From Populus alba (Eukaryota; Streptophyta; Magnoliopsida; Malpighiales; Salicaceae): a stretch of 64,000 bases of DNA. Below, piece by piece: positions 24,509 to 37,090 of this stretch. The stretch spans positions 2,666,001 to 2,730,000 of the forward strand of contig NC_133296.1 in the NCBI RefSeq assembly GCF_005239225.2, written 5' to 3'. How positions within the stretch are numbered: position 1 is the stretch's first letter; every line of letters starts with the position of its first letter. Made by a program: the position numbers and the translations under genes. The notes below the pieces were generated by a model. The model was not told the origin of the DNA. It made no database searches and worked only from the letters and a program-made list of their open reading frames with translations.

Positions 24509-25544
24509 GAAAAAACAATACAGTCATCATCATCATTCTTTCAGTTGTTATTTTTGTCATGGTGATTCTTATGATCAGCTTCTACACGTTTTCAGGAAAG
24601 AGGAAATCAAGAGAGAAAGTTGAAAGTAAGACATAATTTTTTCTTTTTGTTCATCTGGAAGCCATTAGTCTTGGACAATATATTGAATATTTTTTTTGGC
24701 ATTTCAGATCAAGTTTTTCCCTGGGCTGTTAAAGATTGATTTCTGAATATTCAATTCCTTTATTCAATTCAGTAACTGTTTAAGTTTACGCCACATAAGA
24801 ATCTGGTTCAATTCAATAGTTTTTTTTCTCTCTCCTAGTTGCTGCTTCAGGTGGATCAGTGGATGATGAAATTACCAGAGCGGAATCCTTGCAGTATAAC
24901 TTAGAAATCATTCACCTTGCAAACAGATAATTTTTCTGAAGTTAATAAGCTGGACAGGTGGATTTGGTTCTGTGTACAAGGTACAGAATATCAAAATGTT
25001 ATATATCAATTAGCATCCATCAAAAATATACATACATACATACATACATATATATGCTAGAGATATTGATGTTTTTACTATATTTATTTTGCTAACTAAT
25101 GAGAATCGAATTCTTCGAAGGTTAGTTTCAAGCATTCCTACATGGTTGTGGTCATAACTCCAAACGCCCTTGTTGCTTTCAGGGTACCCTTCCCAACGGA
25201 CAATATATAGCCGTGAAGAGACTATCTAGGGATTCCACGCAAGGAGAACAAGAATTCAAGAATGAAGTCCTGCTGGTGGCCAAACTTCAGCACAAGAATT
25301 TGGTTAGGCTCCTAGGCTTTTGCTTTGAGCAAGAGGAAAGGCTTCTTATCTACGAGTTTATGCCTAACTTAAGCCTCAACAACTTCATTTTCGGTACGGC
25401 CATGCCTCCTCTTCCAAAACATTTCGATGGAGATTACTGTCTAAAAATAGAAAAAAGAGAAAGAAATAATTCCTGCAAACAAAGCATAAACCAGCAGATC
25501 CTTTATTAAAGCACAGTACTTTTTGATTCATCTAACTGCCATAG

Positions 25545-25799
<255 letters not shown>

Positions 25800-25806
25800 T
25801 AAGTAT

Positions 25807-26042
25807 TGATAAAATGTTGAAATATTCCAGCTTGTTCCTAAGTCTTAGGATTGTTTTTAGTCATGTTGAATAATTCCTCCTCTGTTTGAGGGACACGTAA
25901 TTTGCTTTGTTTGACCACGTTTGGTTTCCTGTAAAATCGTGGGTTTTGTTATTCATTCTTTATCACGATGTAAGGCTATTAATAGCCAAGGCTACAGCTT
26001 AATAAAATCATCTTCTTTGTCAGTCTCTTACTATCTGCAACA
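25807..26042 (+). repeat. Copia-2 5' LTR
   Basis: Starts TGATAAAATGTTG and ends CTGCAACA. 236 bp, same as the 3' LTR at every position I compared. Confidence 0.95.
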
Positions 26043-26044
26043 TA

Positions 26045-26056
26045 TGGTATCAGAGC
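26045..26056 (+). other. Copia-2 primer-binding site
   Basis: TGGTATCAGAGC, two bases after the LTR, complementary to the 3' end of initiator methionine tRNA. Confidence 0.9.
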
Positions 26057-26254
26057 ACACGTGAGGGGCTAGAGAAGAAGACTAAACACTGAGAGGAGTG
26101 AAAACTGAGAGAGTGAGGAAACACGCAATCAGTTAAGGAAAATAGAGAGGAGAGAAACACTGTAAGGAGTGAGGATCGAGTGAAACACAGAGAGTAGGAA
26201 CACTGTGAGGAACCCATCATTCCCAGATTTTTTCAGCAAGAAGAAACAACAATT

Positions 26255-29200
26255 ATGGCATCCGAGAATAGCTTTGTGCAACCTGCTATTCCGCGATTTG
26301 ATGGTCATTACGACCATTGGAGTATGCTCATGGAGAATTTTCTCCGCTCCAAAGAATATTGGAGCTTGATAGAAACGGGAATTACTGCTGCAGCAGAAGA
26401 CAAAGACCTACGGGAGAAGACCATTGATGAGCTCACATTGAAGGACCTCAAAGCAAAAAACTACCTCTTCCAGGCTATTGATCGATCAATACTGGAGACT
26501 ATTTTGAAGAAGGATACTGCAAAGGACATATGGGATTCTTTGAAGAGAAAGTATCAAGGCACATCTCGGGTGAAAAGAGCTCAATTGCAGGCACTTCGCA
26601 AAGAATTTGAAGTGCTGAACATGAAGATTGGAGAATCAGTGGATGATTATTTCTCCCGAACTCTCATTATAGCCAACAAAATGAGAATTCATGGGGAAAA
26701 AAATGGAAAGATGTAATTATCATTGAAAAAAATTCTACGATCTATGACTCCTAAGTATGATTATGTGGTATGCTTCATTGAGGAGTCTAATGATCTAGAT
26801 GCATTGTCAATTGATGAACTTCAAAGCTCTCTTCTAGTGCACGAACAGAGGATCAGTCGAAGCATTGTGGAGGAACAAGCCCTGCAAGTGAGTCACGGGC
26901 TACATCAAGGAGGAAGAAATGGTGGATGAAACAGTTACCGTGGGAGAGGAAGAGGCAGAGGACGATTTGAAGGAGGAAGAATTGAAGGCAGATTTGACAA
27001 ATCTGCCATAGAATGCTACCACTGTCATGACCTTGGTCATTTTCAGTGGGAGTGTCCTAAGAGAACTCACGATCACATGGCTAAATATGCAGAAACAAAG
27101 GAAGAAATGCTATTAATGGCACTTGTAGATCATGAAGAGATCAACACTGAGCACACTTGGTATCTTGACAGTGGGTGTAGCAATCATATGTGTGGAGACA
27201 AAACATTGTTTTCTGAGCTAGACAATAGCTTCACAGAATCAGTAAAACTGGGAAACAACTCCAAGCTTGGAGTACAGGGCAAGGGAAGGATTCGGTTTGA
27301 GGTAAGAGGCATTGTTTTTGTGATTCCAGAAGTCTTTTATGTGCCAGATTTAAAGAACAATTTGCTGAGTCTTGGTCAATTGCAAGAAAAGGGCATGACA
27401 ATGTTGATTAAGCATGACAAATGTAAAATCTTTCATGCTTCCAAAGGCTTAATCATCGAAAGCAAGATAACACAAAACAGGATGTTTTGTGTCCATGCTC
27501 GGTGCACATCAGAAGGACAACAACGACTTGGAGCATACATGACATCTTCACAGAAATGCCTTCAATCAGCCACCATTGATCAATCAAAACTTTGGCACTG
27601 CCGTTATGGGCATCTTAGCTGGAATGGGCTGCAACTTCTTTAACAAAAGGGAATGGTGAAGGGGTTACCGAAATTTGTTTGCTCTCAAACAGTATGTGAA
27701 GACTGCTTGAAAGGAAGACAGCATCGCGACCCATTTCCCACGGAATGCAGCTGGAGAGCTTCTAAACTCCTACAACTAATCCATTCAGACATATGCGGCC
27801 CAATCAATCCATGCTCCAATAGTAAGAAGAGGTATCTACTTACGTTCATTGATGATTTTAGCAGAAAAGTGTGGATTTATTTTTTGGCTGAAAAATCAGA
27901 GGCTTTCGAAATTTTTAAGTGTTATAAAGCAAGGGTTGAGAAGGAATCAGGTGCTTATATCTGTTCTGTCAGGACAGACCGTGGGGGGGAATTTACATCC
28001 CAAGAATTCACACATTTTTGTGAAATTCATGGGATTCATAGACAATTAACTGCTGCATATACTCCCCAACAAAACGGAGTTGCGGAAAGGAAAAATCGCA
28101 CAATTATGAATATGGTGCGAAGCATGTTGTTCGCAAAATCAATTCCTAGCAATTTCTGGGCTGAGGCTGCAAATTGGTGTGTGCATGTGTTAAATCGGTG
28201 TCCAACTCTTGCTGTAAAAAATAGAACACCCGAAGAAGCATGGAGTGGGCTTAAACCTTCGGTTGATCACTTTCGAATTTTTGGCTGCATTTCCCATGTG
28301 CATGTGCCAGACAGCAGACGTGTGAAGCTTGATGCAAAAAGTTTCAAATGCATTTTGCTTGGGGTAAGTGAAGAATCTAAAGCTTATAGATTGTTTAATC
28401 CTGCCACTAACAAAATCATTGTTAGTCGCGATGTGGTGTTTGAGGAAGATCAACAATGGTGCTGGGATAACAGTTCCAACACTGATTTGGGAACTGCTCT
28501 GGAATGGGACACACACGAAGCCACTGTTACTGGTAATGTGGAACTTGCAGCTGCTCAGCCCGTACATGCAGAGGGTCACGCTGATGGGGGACATTGCTGT
28601 TGATGATAATGTGGAAATTGCTGACAGTGGGGACATTGAATTTGAAATTGACGCTGAAGAGGAAATTGGAGTTGCAATTGACGCAGCTCCGCGTCAATCA
28701 GCCCAGATGCAAAGGCTGCATTTTTCAAATGACACGAGCTCATCCTCGCGAACAGGTGCAGTACTGGGAGAAATTGTAGACGGGCAGGGGCTGGATTTTT
28801 CAAAAGCAGGGAGATGGACTTGTGTGCTTTGCAAAATGATGACGAGCAACATATTTCTGGCAGCATTAATTTGGAGAAACAGGGACGAATCAGAAAACCA
28901 CCAGCTTGGTTACAAGATTACTCTACGGGACAAGAATTTTCTGACGAGGAGCCTGGAAACACAATGTTTTTGGCCATGCTTGGTGACAGTGATCCTATGA
29001 CCTATGAGGAAGCAGTGAAGTCAGAAAAATGGAGGAGTGCCATGGATCAAGAAATGCAGGCCATAGAAAGGAATGACACATGGGAGCTCACGGAATTACC
29101 AATCGGAGGAAAGAGTATAGGCGTCAAATGGATCTTTAAGACTAAAGTCAATGAGAGTGGGGAAGTGGACAAATACAAGGCAAGGCTAGTTGCCAAAGGT

Positions 29201-30532
29201 TACTGTCAGCAATATGGGATTGATTATGCTGAAGTTTTTGCACCGGTTGCCCGTATGGATACTATCCGAATTGTAATTGCACTTGCCGCGCAGAATAATT
29301 GGGTGATCTACCAACTTGACGTCAAGTCCGCCTTCTTGCATGGGGAAATTAATGAGGAAGTTTTTGTTAATCAGCCCCCTGGCTATGAACAAAAGGGACA
29401 CGAATCCAAAGTCTATCGACTCAAGAAAGCGTTATATGGACTCAAACAAGCACCGCGAGCCTGGTACAGTCGGATTGAGACTTATTTCATGGAAGAAGGG
29501 TTCACAAAGTGCCCATACGAGCACACCTTGTTTATTAAGACTGCTGGTGGAGGTAAAATTCTTATTGTGTGCCTTTACGTTGACGATCTCATTTTTACCG
29601 GTAACGATCACATGTTGTTTGCACAATTTAAGAATTCTATGATGACTGCTTTCGACATGACTGATCTTGGTAGAATGAGATTTTTTCTTGGTATTGAAGT
29701 ACTACAGCGAACGGATGGCATATTTATTAGTCAACGTAAATATGCACAAGAAATTCTGGAGTGATTTAAAATGGATCAGTGCAACTCCGTACACAATCCT
29801 GCAGTTCCTGGTTTTAAGCTTACAAAAGATGAGGGTGGCGTTAAAGTTGACAGTACTCGCTATAAACAAATAGTGGGGAGCCTCATGTATTTAACTGCTA
29901 CGCGTCCAGATTTGATGTTTATTGTTAGCTTGATCAGTCGATATATGGAAAGTCCTACTGAAAGCCACTTGTTAGCAGCCAAACGGATCTTGAGATATAT
30001 CAAAGGTACAACCAATTTTGGGATATTTTACAAAAAGGGAGGAAATACAGAGTTTTTTGGATACACGGACAGCGACTATGCCGGTGACCAAGATGATAGA
30101 AGAAGCACTTCGGGTTATGTTTTCTTTATGGGCTCAGGAGCTATTTCTTGGTCATCAAAGAAACAACCAGTTGTCTCCTTATCCACCACCGAAGCAGAAT
30201 TCATAGCAGCAGCCTCAAGTGCATGTCAAGTCGTATGGATAAACAGAATTTTGAAGAGCCTAAATCAGACACAACACACTCCAACAAAAGTTTATTGTGA
30301 CAATATTTCAACAATCAAACTTTCAAAGAATCCTGTAATGCATGGCCGCAGCAAACATATAGATATCAGGTTTCATTTTCTTCGCGAACTGGTTAAGGAT
30401 GGTTCAGTAGAACTAATTACATGTTCTACAACAGAACAAGTCGCTGATATCTTAACAAAGCCATTGAAGCTTGATGTTTTTCTGAAGATGCGAAAGTTAC
30501 TGGGTGTGTGCGAATCTCCAAGTATAAACTGA
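26255..30532 (+). pseudogene. Copia-2 gag-pol polyprotein, interrupted
   Basis: Begins at ATG 26255 and ends after the RNase H tail (ADILTKPLK..). The Gag UBN2-like region is at 26255-26900. The zinc knuckle CYHCHDLGHFQWEC lies near 27012-27055. The protease motif WYLDSGCSNHMCG near 27158 has its catalytic Asp. The integrase DDE residues sit in HSDICGP, RTDRGGEF and NGVAERKNRT. The RT YVDD lies near 29577. Lesions are three extra A's in A runs between 26697 and 26737 that together restore the frame, TGA near 26927, TAA at 27641, an extra G in a G run near 28588, a compensating shift near 28790, and TGA at 29762. The in-frame stops are each one C-to-T change from a sense codon. Confidence 0.85.
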
Positions 30533-30540
30533 TAGAATTC

Positions 30541-30554
30541 AGTTTAAGGGAGGA
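30541..30554 (+). other. Copia-2 polypurine tract
   Basis: AGTTTAAGGGAGGA ends directly at the 3' LTR and would prime plus-strand DNA synthesis. Confidence 0.85.
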
Positions 30555-30790
30555 TGATAAAATGTTGAAATATTCCAGCTTGTTCCTAAGTCTTAGGATT
30601 GTTTTTAGTCATGTTGAATAATTCCTCCTCTGTTTGAGGGACACGTAATTTGCTTTGTTTGACCACGTTTGGTTTCCTGTAAAATCGTGGGTTTTGTTAT
30701 TCATTCTTTATCACGATGTAAGGCTATTAATAGCCAAGGCTACAGCTTAATAAAATCATCTTCTTTGTCAGTCTCTTACTATCTGCAACA
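30555..30790 (+). repeat. Copia-2 3' LTR
   Basis: 236 bp, identical by eye to the 5' LTR, followed by the target duplication AGTAT. Confidence 0.95.
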
Positions 30791-31999
30791 AGTATATCTC
30801 AGAAATCAGGGAATACCGAAGTTCCCTTGGTTAATTTTCTTTCTCTTTGACTTGAACTAAAAGAATGCAATAACAAATTATTATTCGCAGTGGATACATG
30901 CCTCCAGAGTATGTAATGCGCGGACACTTCTCTGTCAAATCGGATATATTTAGCTTTGGTGTGCTTGTTTTGGAAATTGTAAGTGGTAGAAAAAGAACTT
31001 CTATCAATGAGGGGGAGGGGGAAGACCTTCTGACATATGTGAGTATGATACTGTCAGACTTTCATTTTTCTTGATCCAGATTGCCAGGAAAGACATCGAG
31101 CAAAACACTTTCCTTCTAACACTCTGCTGTTCTTTTCTTAAAATTTTGCAGATGTGGGAAAATTGGAATAGCGGACCAAATTTAGATAAGCTGATAGATC
31201 CGACATTAAGGGCTGGCTCAAGAAATGAAATGCTGAGATGTATCCACGCTGGTTTACTATGTGTGCAGGAAAATGCACTTGATAGACCAAACATGGCTTC
31301 AGTTGTTATCATGCTAGGTTCTTACTCCGTCACTCTTCCAGTACCTCAGAAGCCTGCATTTTTTGCTCCCAGTACGGTACTGCCTGGGACCACATCAACT
31401 TGGACCGAGTCTGATCAATCCCGAAGTGCATCCGTCCCATGTTCAATCAATGAGGCTTCAATCTCTGAGCTCTACCCTCGGTAGAGTTTGCGGATGGAGG
31501 GTCCACCGTTAAGCATGCTATAATTTGTTCTGTATCTCAGGACTATTCTCTTGCCTTCTCCTTTAATTTTTTATTATTTATTATTTTCTGGATTGCTTGA
31601 ATGAAAGCATTTTATAATATTATAATGGGGTGTTTGGGAATAGGGTAAGGATTATTTTAATATAGAAGGTTAATCACGGGTTTTCAAACTTAGCTTTATA
31701 TTAATTCATGTATTTTAATAGCATATAGATAAATTATTATTTCAGAAATACCATTTAAAGCTTAAAAGGTAAATCACACGTATATAAAGAAGGGGTTGTA
31801 TTTTAAGTGGCAGCAAAAGAAAACAAAGAGAATAGTAGATTTGAAATCCGGCTCGGTCCGGCAAGTCGATCCAGGACCTAGCCGATCCAAATCTGAAACC
31901 GAGTCTGGTCTAAAGAAAAAACAATCCAAGATTTAGCCTGGTAAAGCCCAGTTGTCTTGAAGGGTCGACTCAGATAAACCTGACAAAACTAGTAAAAAA

Positions 32000-32390
32000 A
32001 TATGACTCAACAATCGATCAAAAGATGTCAAGCGCCTTTCATAGCAATCCATAGAATGAGCTATGAAAAGAAAGAATTCAATTTCCATCCCTTCACTTTA
32101 AAGTTGGAGCCATACCCCCAACCTCTATCCACTACCAAGGAGAAGAGAAGACAAAGAACGAAGCCGGATCATCTAGCTTCCTTCTAGTTCTATCTATGGC
32201 TTATGGATCTTGGGAATGGTTTTCAATGGGCAATCCTAAAAGCGAAGAGACTAAGAAGAGAAGGCTTACTTATCAAAGGCAGGCTCAGAGGCTCATTCAA
32301 AGTTGCAAGCTGATCCACTTCCTTTATCAGGGGGAGTCGTCTTAGTCTCTAAAGCTAACCTATACCTTTCACTAAGTCCCTCTCTCTTTG
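32000..32390. other. Possible mitochondrial DNA insert (NUMT)
   Basis: A patch of more balanced base composition without the A/T runs of its surroundings. Phrases such as 'agcgaagagactaagaagag' and 'ccacttcctttatcaggggg' have the look of plant mitochondrial intergenic DNA. This rests on recall and composition only. It has no usable open frame. Confidence 0.35.
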
Positions 32391-32745
32391 CAAATCTCAT
32401 TCCTAAACCCTCCCCTTTCTCTTTCTCTAGGATCCTTTTTCTTTTCTAAATCAATTTTATTTTATTTTTTTTATGTTTTTGGTGGTGGGATTCATGGAAA
32501 ATTTATGGGAATGGATTTTCGTTGTTTTTGCTGGGTTTTTGGAATTGTAATTGGATTTTCTTTATTATTATTTTTTGTTGGGTTTTTAATTGGGTGTATT
32601 TTTGAGGAGTTGGTAAAAATGTTTTTGTATTTTTTTTTACCCGGATCAATCCATCTAACTTGTGACCCGATCATTAAACTGGGTGAACCACCGAGTCGAG
32701 TTTAAAAACTATGATGGGCAAAAAAAAAGTTAAGGGCCGGCTATC

Positions 32746-32750
<5 letters not shown>

Positions 32751-32777
<27 letters not shown>
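32751..32777. repeat. (AG)13 microsatellite
   Basis: A perfect run of about 13 AG units. Confidence 0.95.
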
Positions 32778-32781
<4 letters not shown>

Positions 32782-34649
32782 AAAGAATAGTTTTTTTTAC
32801 CATTATATTTTTTAAATATTTTTTATTTGAAAATATATTAAAATAATTATAATTAATTAATTAATTAATTTTTTTTAAAAATACACTTTTCAAATACAAA
32901 AATAAACAAGCTATTAATCTCTTATATGCAGCTCATTTACAGTTGATCAACTTAAAATTTTAACAGCTAATTCTAGATATCTAACTCTTCATTCTCTTTG
33001 GATTGAAAATTAAAGAAGTCTATAATTGTTTTGTCATAAAACAAGACTGTTGGTGGATTTATCTGTATTTCAAAAATAGTTTATTCTTAATGATTTATAT
33101 GTTGTAGCCTCAGGTCCCATCATTCATAGATAAATAAATAAAAAAATTTCACACGGTTTTTCATATAAAATCTTGGTGCGTGTAATTGATTGTTTAATTT
33201 TGTTGATCAGTTGACCTTATGTTAATTGTATGAAGAATTCTTGTGAATTGTGAATTTGATATATTGGTGCCTTTTCCCAGCAACCTGGGATTCAAACTCT
33301 TGTAACATATGTATATAACTGGATGTTTTCAGCAATGATAAGCTTTAGTATTTTCCTCCATCTTCTAAAATCTATCTTCGTATCAAAGCCAAAACAATGG
33401 CCTCGCCTTCGAATTCTGAAGTTTCTAATCTTCTCCCAAACTCTTCAATTATCAAAAGTGAGTTGACTGTGTTGAAAGAAAAGTAAGTAATGGATGCACC
33501 AAGTAAAAATGTGATGTTTTAAGCAAGCACTTTCATCTTATGGCTGAAACAGAGTCTGATAAATAGTTGAAATGCTTACAGTTATCTCAAACAGAATGAA
33601 TTCAATATAGGATAGCATGTCCTCGTACCCATGAACAGAATGGAGTTGCAGAGAGAAAGATCAGACGCATGGTTGACACAGGTTTGGCTCTTCTAGCAGA
33701 TGGAAAGTTCCATTTCAGTACTGGAACTCTTGTCTTCTCAACCTCAGCTTATTTCATTAATAGGATGCTCCCATTCAGCAAATTTTAGTCCTTCTAAAAA
33801 CTATCGCATCAAGCACCTCTCAAAATCTTCGGATGCACTGTCTACCTTCTTCTTCGGCCCTAAATTTCCCATTAATTTGTTCCTAGAGGTGTTCACTGTG
33901 TTTTTCTTGTTTACTTCAACCTCCATCAAGGTTATTTCTGTTTTGATCCTGATACTCACCGAATTTACACTTGCAGACAAGTTCAGTGCGGTAAAAGGAG
34001 ATTTCTCCATGCTGAGAAACAATATTCTAGAGATTCTATTCTTGCCAAGCCTCCAGTTGCAATAGATTCTGCAGTACCATGGCTCACTATTTCTCATGCA
34101 ACCCGGCCCAGTGAATGTTTCTCCATCTTCAGGTACTACACCTACTTCTCTTACACCTTTATCAAATTGCTCTTTAAACACATCATCTCGTTCCTCATAG
34201 CCGACTTCAAATGATTCTTCTTTGCAGCATTGAGATGTTATTTCAAATCCTGCAGGAATTGATAGTTGTGTGGGCTTGCCTTTCTCGCCACCACTGCCAA
34301 CCTCCACAACAGAAACTGCACCAAATTCATTGACACTTATGCTTCCTCTGAAAGCACCTCCTACCCGCCGCCATCCCCATGGTTCTAAGACTCTCTACTT
34401 TGAAAAAGACACAGGCTCATCACACCATCATTACTTCTGCAGGTTCTTCTAGTGACACCTCTGCTACAGTACCATTATGGGAACCATCCTGTTTCTCAAA
34501 AGCTATTAAGATTCCCGAATGGAGACCCAACAGGTTTCTCAATGGTGGGGTCACAATGGTCCTGCTTAAAATCCAATATCCTAGCCAGAACTTCTTAGGC
34601 CATTTTTATCCATTGTACTGCCTTTCCGTATATATAACCATTTGCTAGC

Positions 34650-36121
34650 TTTATTGCGGCATTCCTTTACAAGTAATCTGGGTAAGTTTTATACCTGATT
34701 TCTCAACATCTAGCTAGACTACTAGTGCTTAGATTCGTCAAGATTGGTCTTCGTCAATTTTCACTCTCCACCTCAAATCATCCACATGATCGGTTGTCCA
34801 GAGTGTCCCAATTTTTCCTTCCCTCGAGGCAATTAAATTTCCCCACTAAACAATTCTTCACACATAATTGGGCAAATGTGTGCGACTTCTTAGTCTTCAT
34901 CTCCATTGACCACCATGATGACCTTCAGATGCCTTCTGATTGGGCAATCTCTCTTTAATAATTCACCACTGCCATTTTTGGTCTCAAATCTGAACAATCT
35001 GATCGTACCATTGCATCCGAAACGATCAAATTAGCTGGAAACATGTTTAAAATCGTCCAAATCACATTTCAGACGACTAAGATTTGATCAAAACAATTCT
35101 GGTCTGAAGAGTGGCCCAAATTCAATCTCAGATCCGGTTGCACATAGGATCAGTTACAGTGGATCCTTTCCCTCGGCTCCACTCGGCTCGGCTCGATACC
35201 AGCTCGGCTCGTGGCTAATGACGTGGTAGGTGGGTCCCACTATGCTGACGTGTCTGCTTACTGGGCGCTGACATGGCATGCTAATTGTACATGCTAACGT
35301 CACCATTGCATCAGGGTGATGTCATAATGGGCATGCATAGTGTGCATGCTGATGTCACAATTACATCATGCTGACATCATCCTTATCTGGGTCAGCCACG
35401 TGGGTCGAGTCATCTGATATTTGGATCGGGTCAGCCCATCCAGGCAAAGAAGATGGGTGGGGTGCGTCTACACGAGTGGGCAGACGCTTTGCCGGAGCGT
35501 GATGGCGCGTGCGGCCATGTCCGACATCCGATTTTGACGTTGTTTTCACCAGTGGCTTCGTCTCTTCCTCCTCTACACAATGGTATGGTCAAAACACCAT
35601 TTTGACAACTTTTATTTTTGAGCAAAAATCAAACACCACTTTAAATCATATGCTCTGATACCAATTGTTGGGAAAACCGACCGATAATGTACTGATATTT
35701 GCTCATAATAGGCTAAGTACACTGACACAATATTTAACATGGTTTGACAAATCACCTACATCCACCGGAGAGTCAATATTATTAGAGATAGATAGAGAAA
35801 AGGTTACAACACACATCGAGGAGGAGGATCACTTCACTATACTCCACTCCCAGCTCTCAATGCTGCACTTGCAGCTGCTACCATTGTAGCTCTCTCTCTT
35901 TCTCTCTACTCTCTCATACACACTCACCACTCTCTCTCTTGATGCCTATTTATAGGCAAGAATGATAAGACAAATTGGCCATGAATTATGGCACAAATAG
36001 TGGCAACACATGGGTTGCATTATTTTTGTCAATGGTGGGTGCAACTACCATTTGACAATGATAACCCTACTTCTTAGGATAGGTTACATAATTTATGGCC
36101 CATTAATAGCAAATCCCAACA
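34650..36121 (-). mobile_element. Nested LTR retroelement, 5' part (LTR, PBS, leader)
   Basis: Read on the minus strand, the LTR is 36121 to 35666 (456 bp). It begins TGTTGGG and ends CCCAACA and has a TATA-like CCTATAAATAGGCATC near 35945-35960. The PBS TGGTATCAGAGCA lies at 35663-35651. The leader then runs to about 35160 and matches the leader at 14330-14500. Beyond it, about 35160-34650 is unassigned and possibly leader or broken gag. No 3' LTR is present. Its LTR end lies directly against the Copia-3 reverse transcriptase piece, which shows it inserted into Copia-3 or rearranged with it. Confidence 0.7.
35270..35385. repeat. Two 54-bp repeats with TGATGTCA-like cores in the retroelement leader
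   Basis: The blocks starting near 35276 and 35331 share 'ggcatgc', 'catgct' and 'gtcac.att.catca' in the same order. Just left, 35170-35215 has repeated 'ctcggct' pentamer-like units. Confidence 0.55.
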
Positions 36122-36789
36122 AAACCATGGCAGCTGAGATTAATGTCTTAATTCATCATGGCAAGTGGGAGTCGGTTCCAAGACCACCTGCAGCAAATGT
36201 TGTAGGAAACAAATGCGTGTATAAGCTCAAACGCCAGGCAGACGGTTCAAGTGCAAAGCTCGCTTAGTAGCCAAGGGCTAAACCTACCAAGAAAGGATTG
36301 AGTATTCAGCCACATTTAGTTCTCTCATTAAAGCTGCCACAATTCGCACCGCTCTTTCACTTGCACTACCTAAGGCTCGAAAATTGCTCCTGCTGGACAT
36401 TTCCAATGCCTTCTGAAATGGCAATTTGGAAGAGACAGTGTACAGGACTCAACCACAGGGTTTTATTGATGGTAGGTGTCCTGATTATGTATGCAAGCTG
36501 AAGAAATCATTATGTACTCAGGGGTTAATGCTAGCTGGACCGGACGAACTCTTTAGGAGGGCCATTTTTACTGAGATGACACATGGAATACCACATGGAC
36601 TCGTCAAGTGAAAATCCCTAACCCAAAGCCTGTATAATGACTGTGGGTTTCTCTAGGACTATATATCAGGCCCACAAAACCAAGCCTGCATGCAGATTCT
36701 TGGTCTGGCAGTTGGAATCAAGGAACAACATTAAACATGATGGATCTTTTCATCCCAAGGGCTGTTCCAAGGAGAGATAATATTGATAA

Positions 36790-37090
36790 GATTTTCATAA
36801 CGGACCAAGAAAACGAATCAGATAGACCTACCATGGCTTCAGTTTGTGGCAACTCTGTCGTTGTTCCATTACCATCAAGAACTTCGTATTTTATGCCCTC
36901 TACCGTGGAGGAACAAACGTCAAGGCCAGTACTAGATATTCTCTCGTGTACAAAACAACCTTCATCAAACATCGAGGTCATTGACTAACCCTGAATCATC
37001 TCCATCAGGTCAATCTGGATGTGGCCATATCAAATTCTCCATCAATGAGCTCTCAATCACGGAGGTTACACCTCGATTAATGATGATTCT
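36790..37090 (+). pseudogene. CRK 3' exon relic
   Basis: Encodes QENESDRPTMASV, then a short deletion, then SVVVPLPSRTSYFMPSTVEE and, in shifted frames, FSINELSITEVTPRL. This is the C-terminal lobe end and tail of a CRK, like 31260-31484 in the neighbouring CRK pseudogene. No upstream kinase exons are present. Conserved order and tail make the family assignment secure, while a frameshift near 36990 shows it is dead. Confidence 0.8.

Larger units (their letters stand above)
25807..30790 (+). mobile_element. Complete Ty1/Copia element (Copia-2) with identical LTRs
   Basis: It has two 236-bp LTRs that are identical by eye, a PBS complementary to initiator-Met tRNA (26045-26056) and a polypurine tract (30541-30554). 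The 5-bp target duplication AGTAT lies at 25802-25806 and 30791-30795. It is oriented with the host CRK gene. Internal order is gag, zinc knuckle, protease, integrase, reverse transcriptase and RNase H, the Copia order. Identical LTRs imply a very recent insertion. Confidence 0.97.
31485..33047. other. Intergenic, includes possible organelle-derived insert
   Basis: No gene is visible. 31830-31990 has 'ggctcggtccgg' and 'gggtcgactcagataaacc' type phrases that recur near 32640-32700; these look like dispersed repeat edges. 32000-32390 differs in composition and is listed separately. The rest is AT-rich. Confidence 0.5.
33048..36520 (+). mobile_element. Decayed Ty1/Copia element (Copia-3), split by a nested element
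   Basis: A likely 5' LTR begins TGTTGGTGG at 33048. A degenerate PBS (GTATCAAAGCC) lies near 33380, and a gag-like start ATGGCCTCGCC at 33397. Most of gag and protease is deleted. Integrase remains include THEQNGVAERKIRRMVDTG (near 33625-33690), then FGCTVY and degraded linker sequence to about 34640. Reverse transcriptase resumes at 36127-36510 with NVVGNKCVYKLKRQADGS, LLLLDISNAF followed by a stop, and YVCKLKKSLC. The piece between is a separate minus-strand LTR element. Many stops; no 3' LTR found. Confidence 0.75.

Noticed and set aside
36737..36790. Continuous 83-codon frame read as a complete small gene
   Set aside because: Its C-terminal part is clearly a CRK kinase tail with a deletion; the first codons are unrelated flank.
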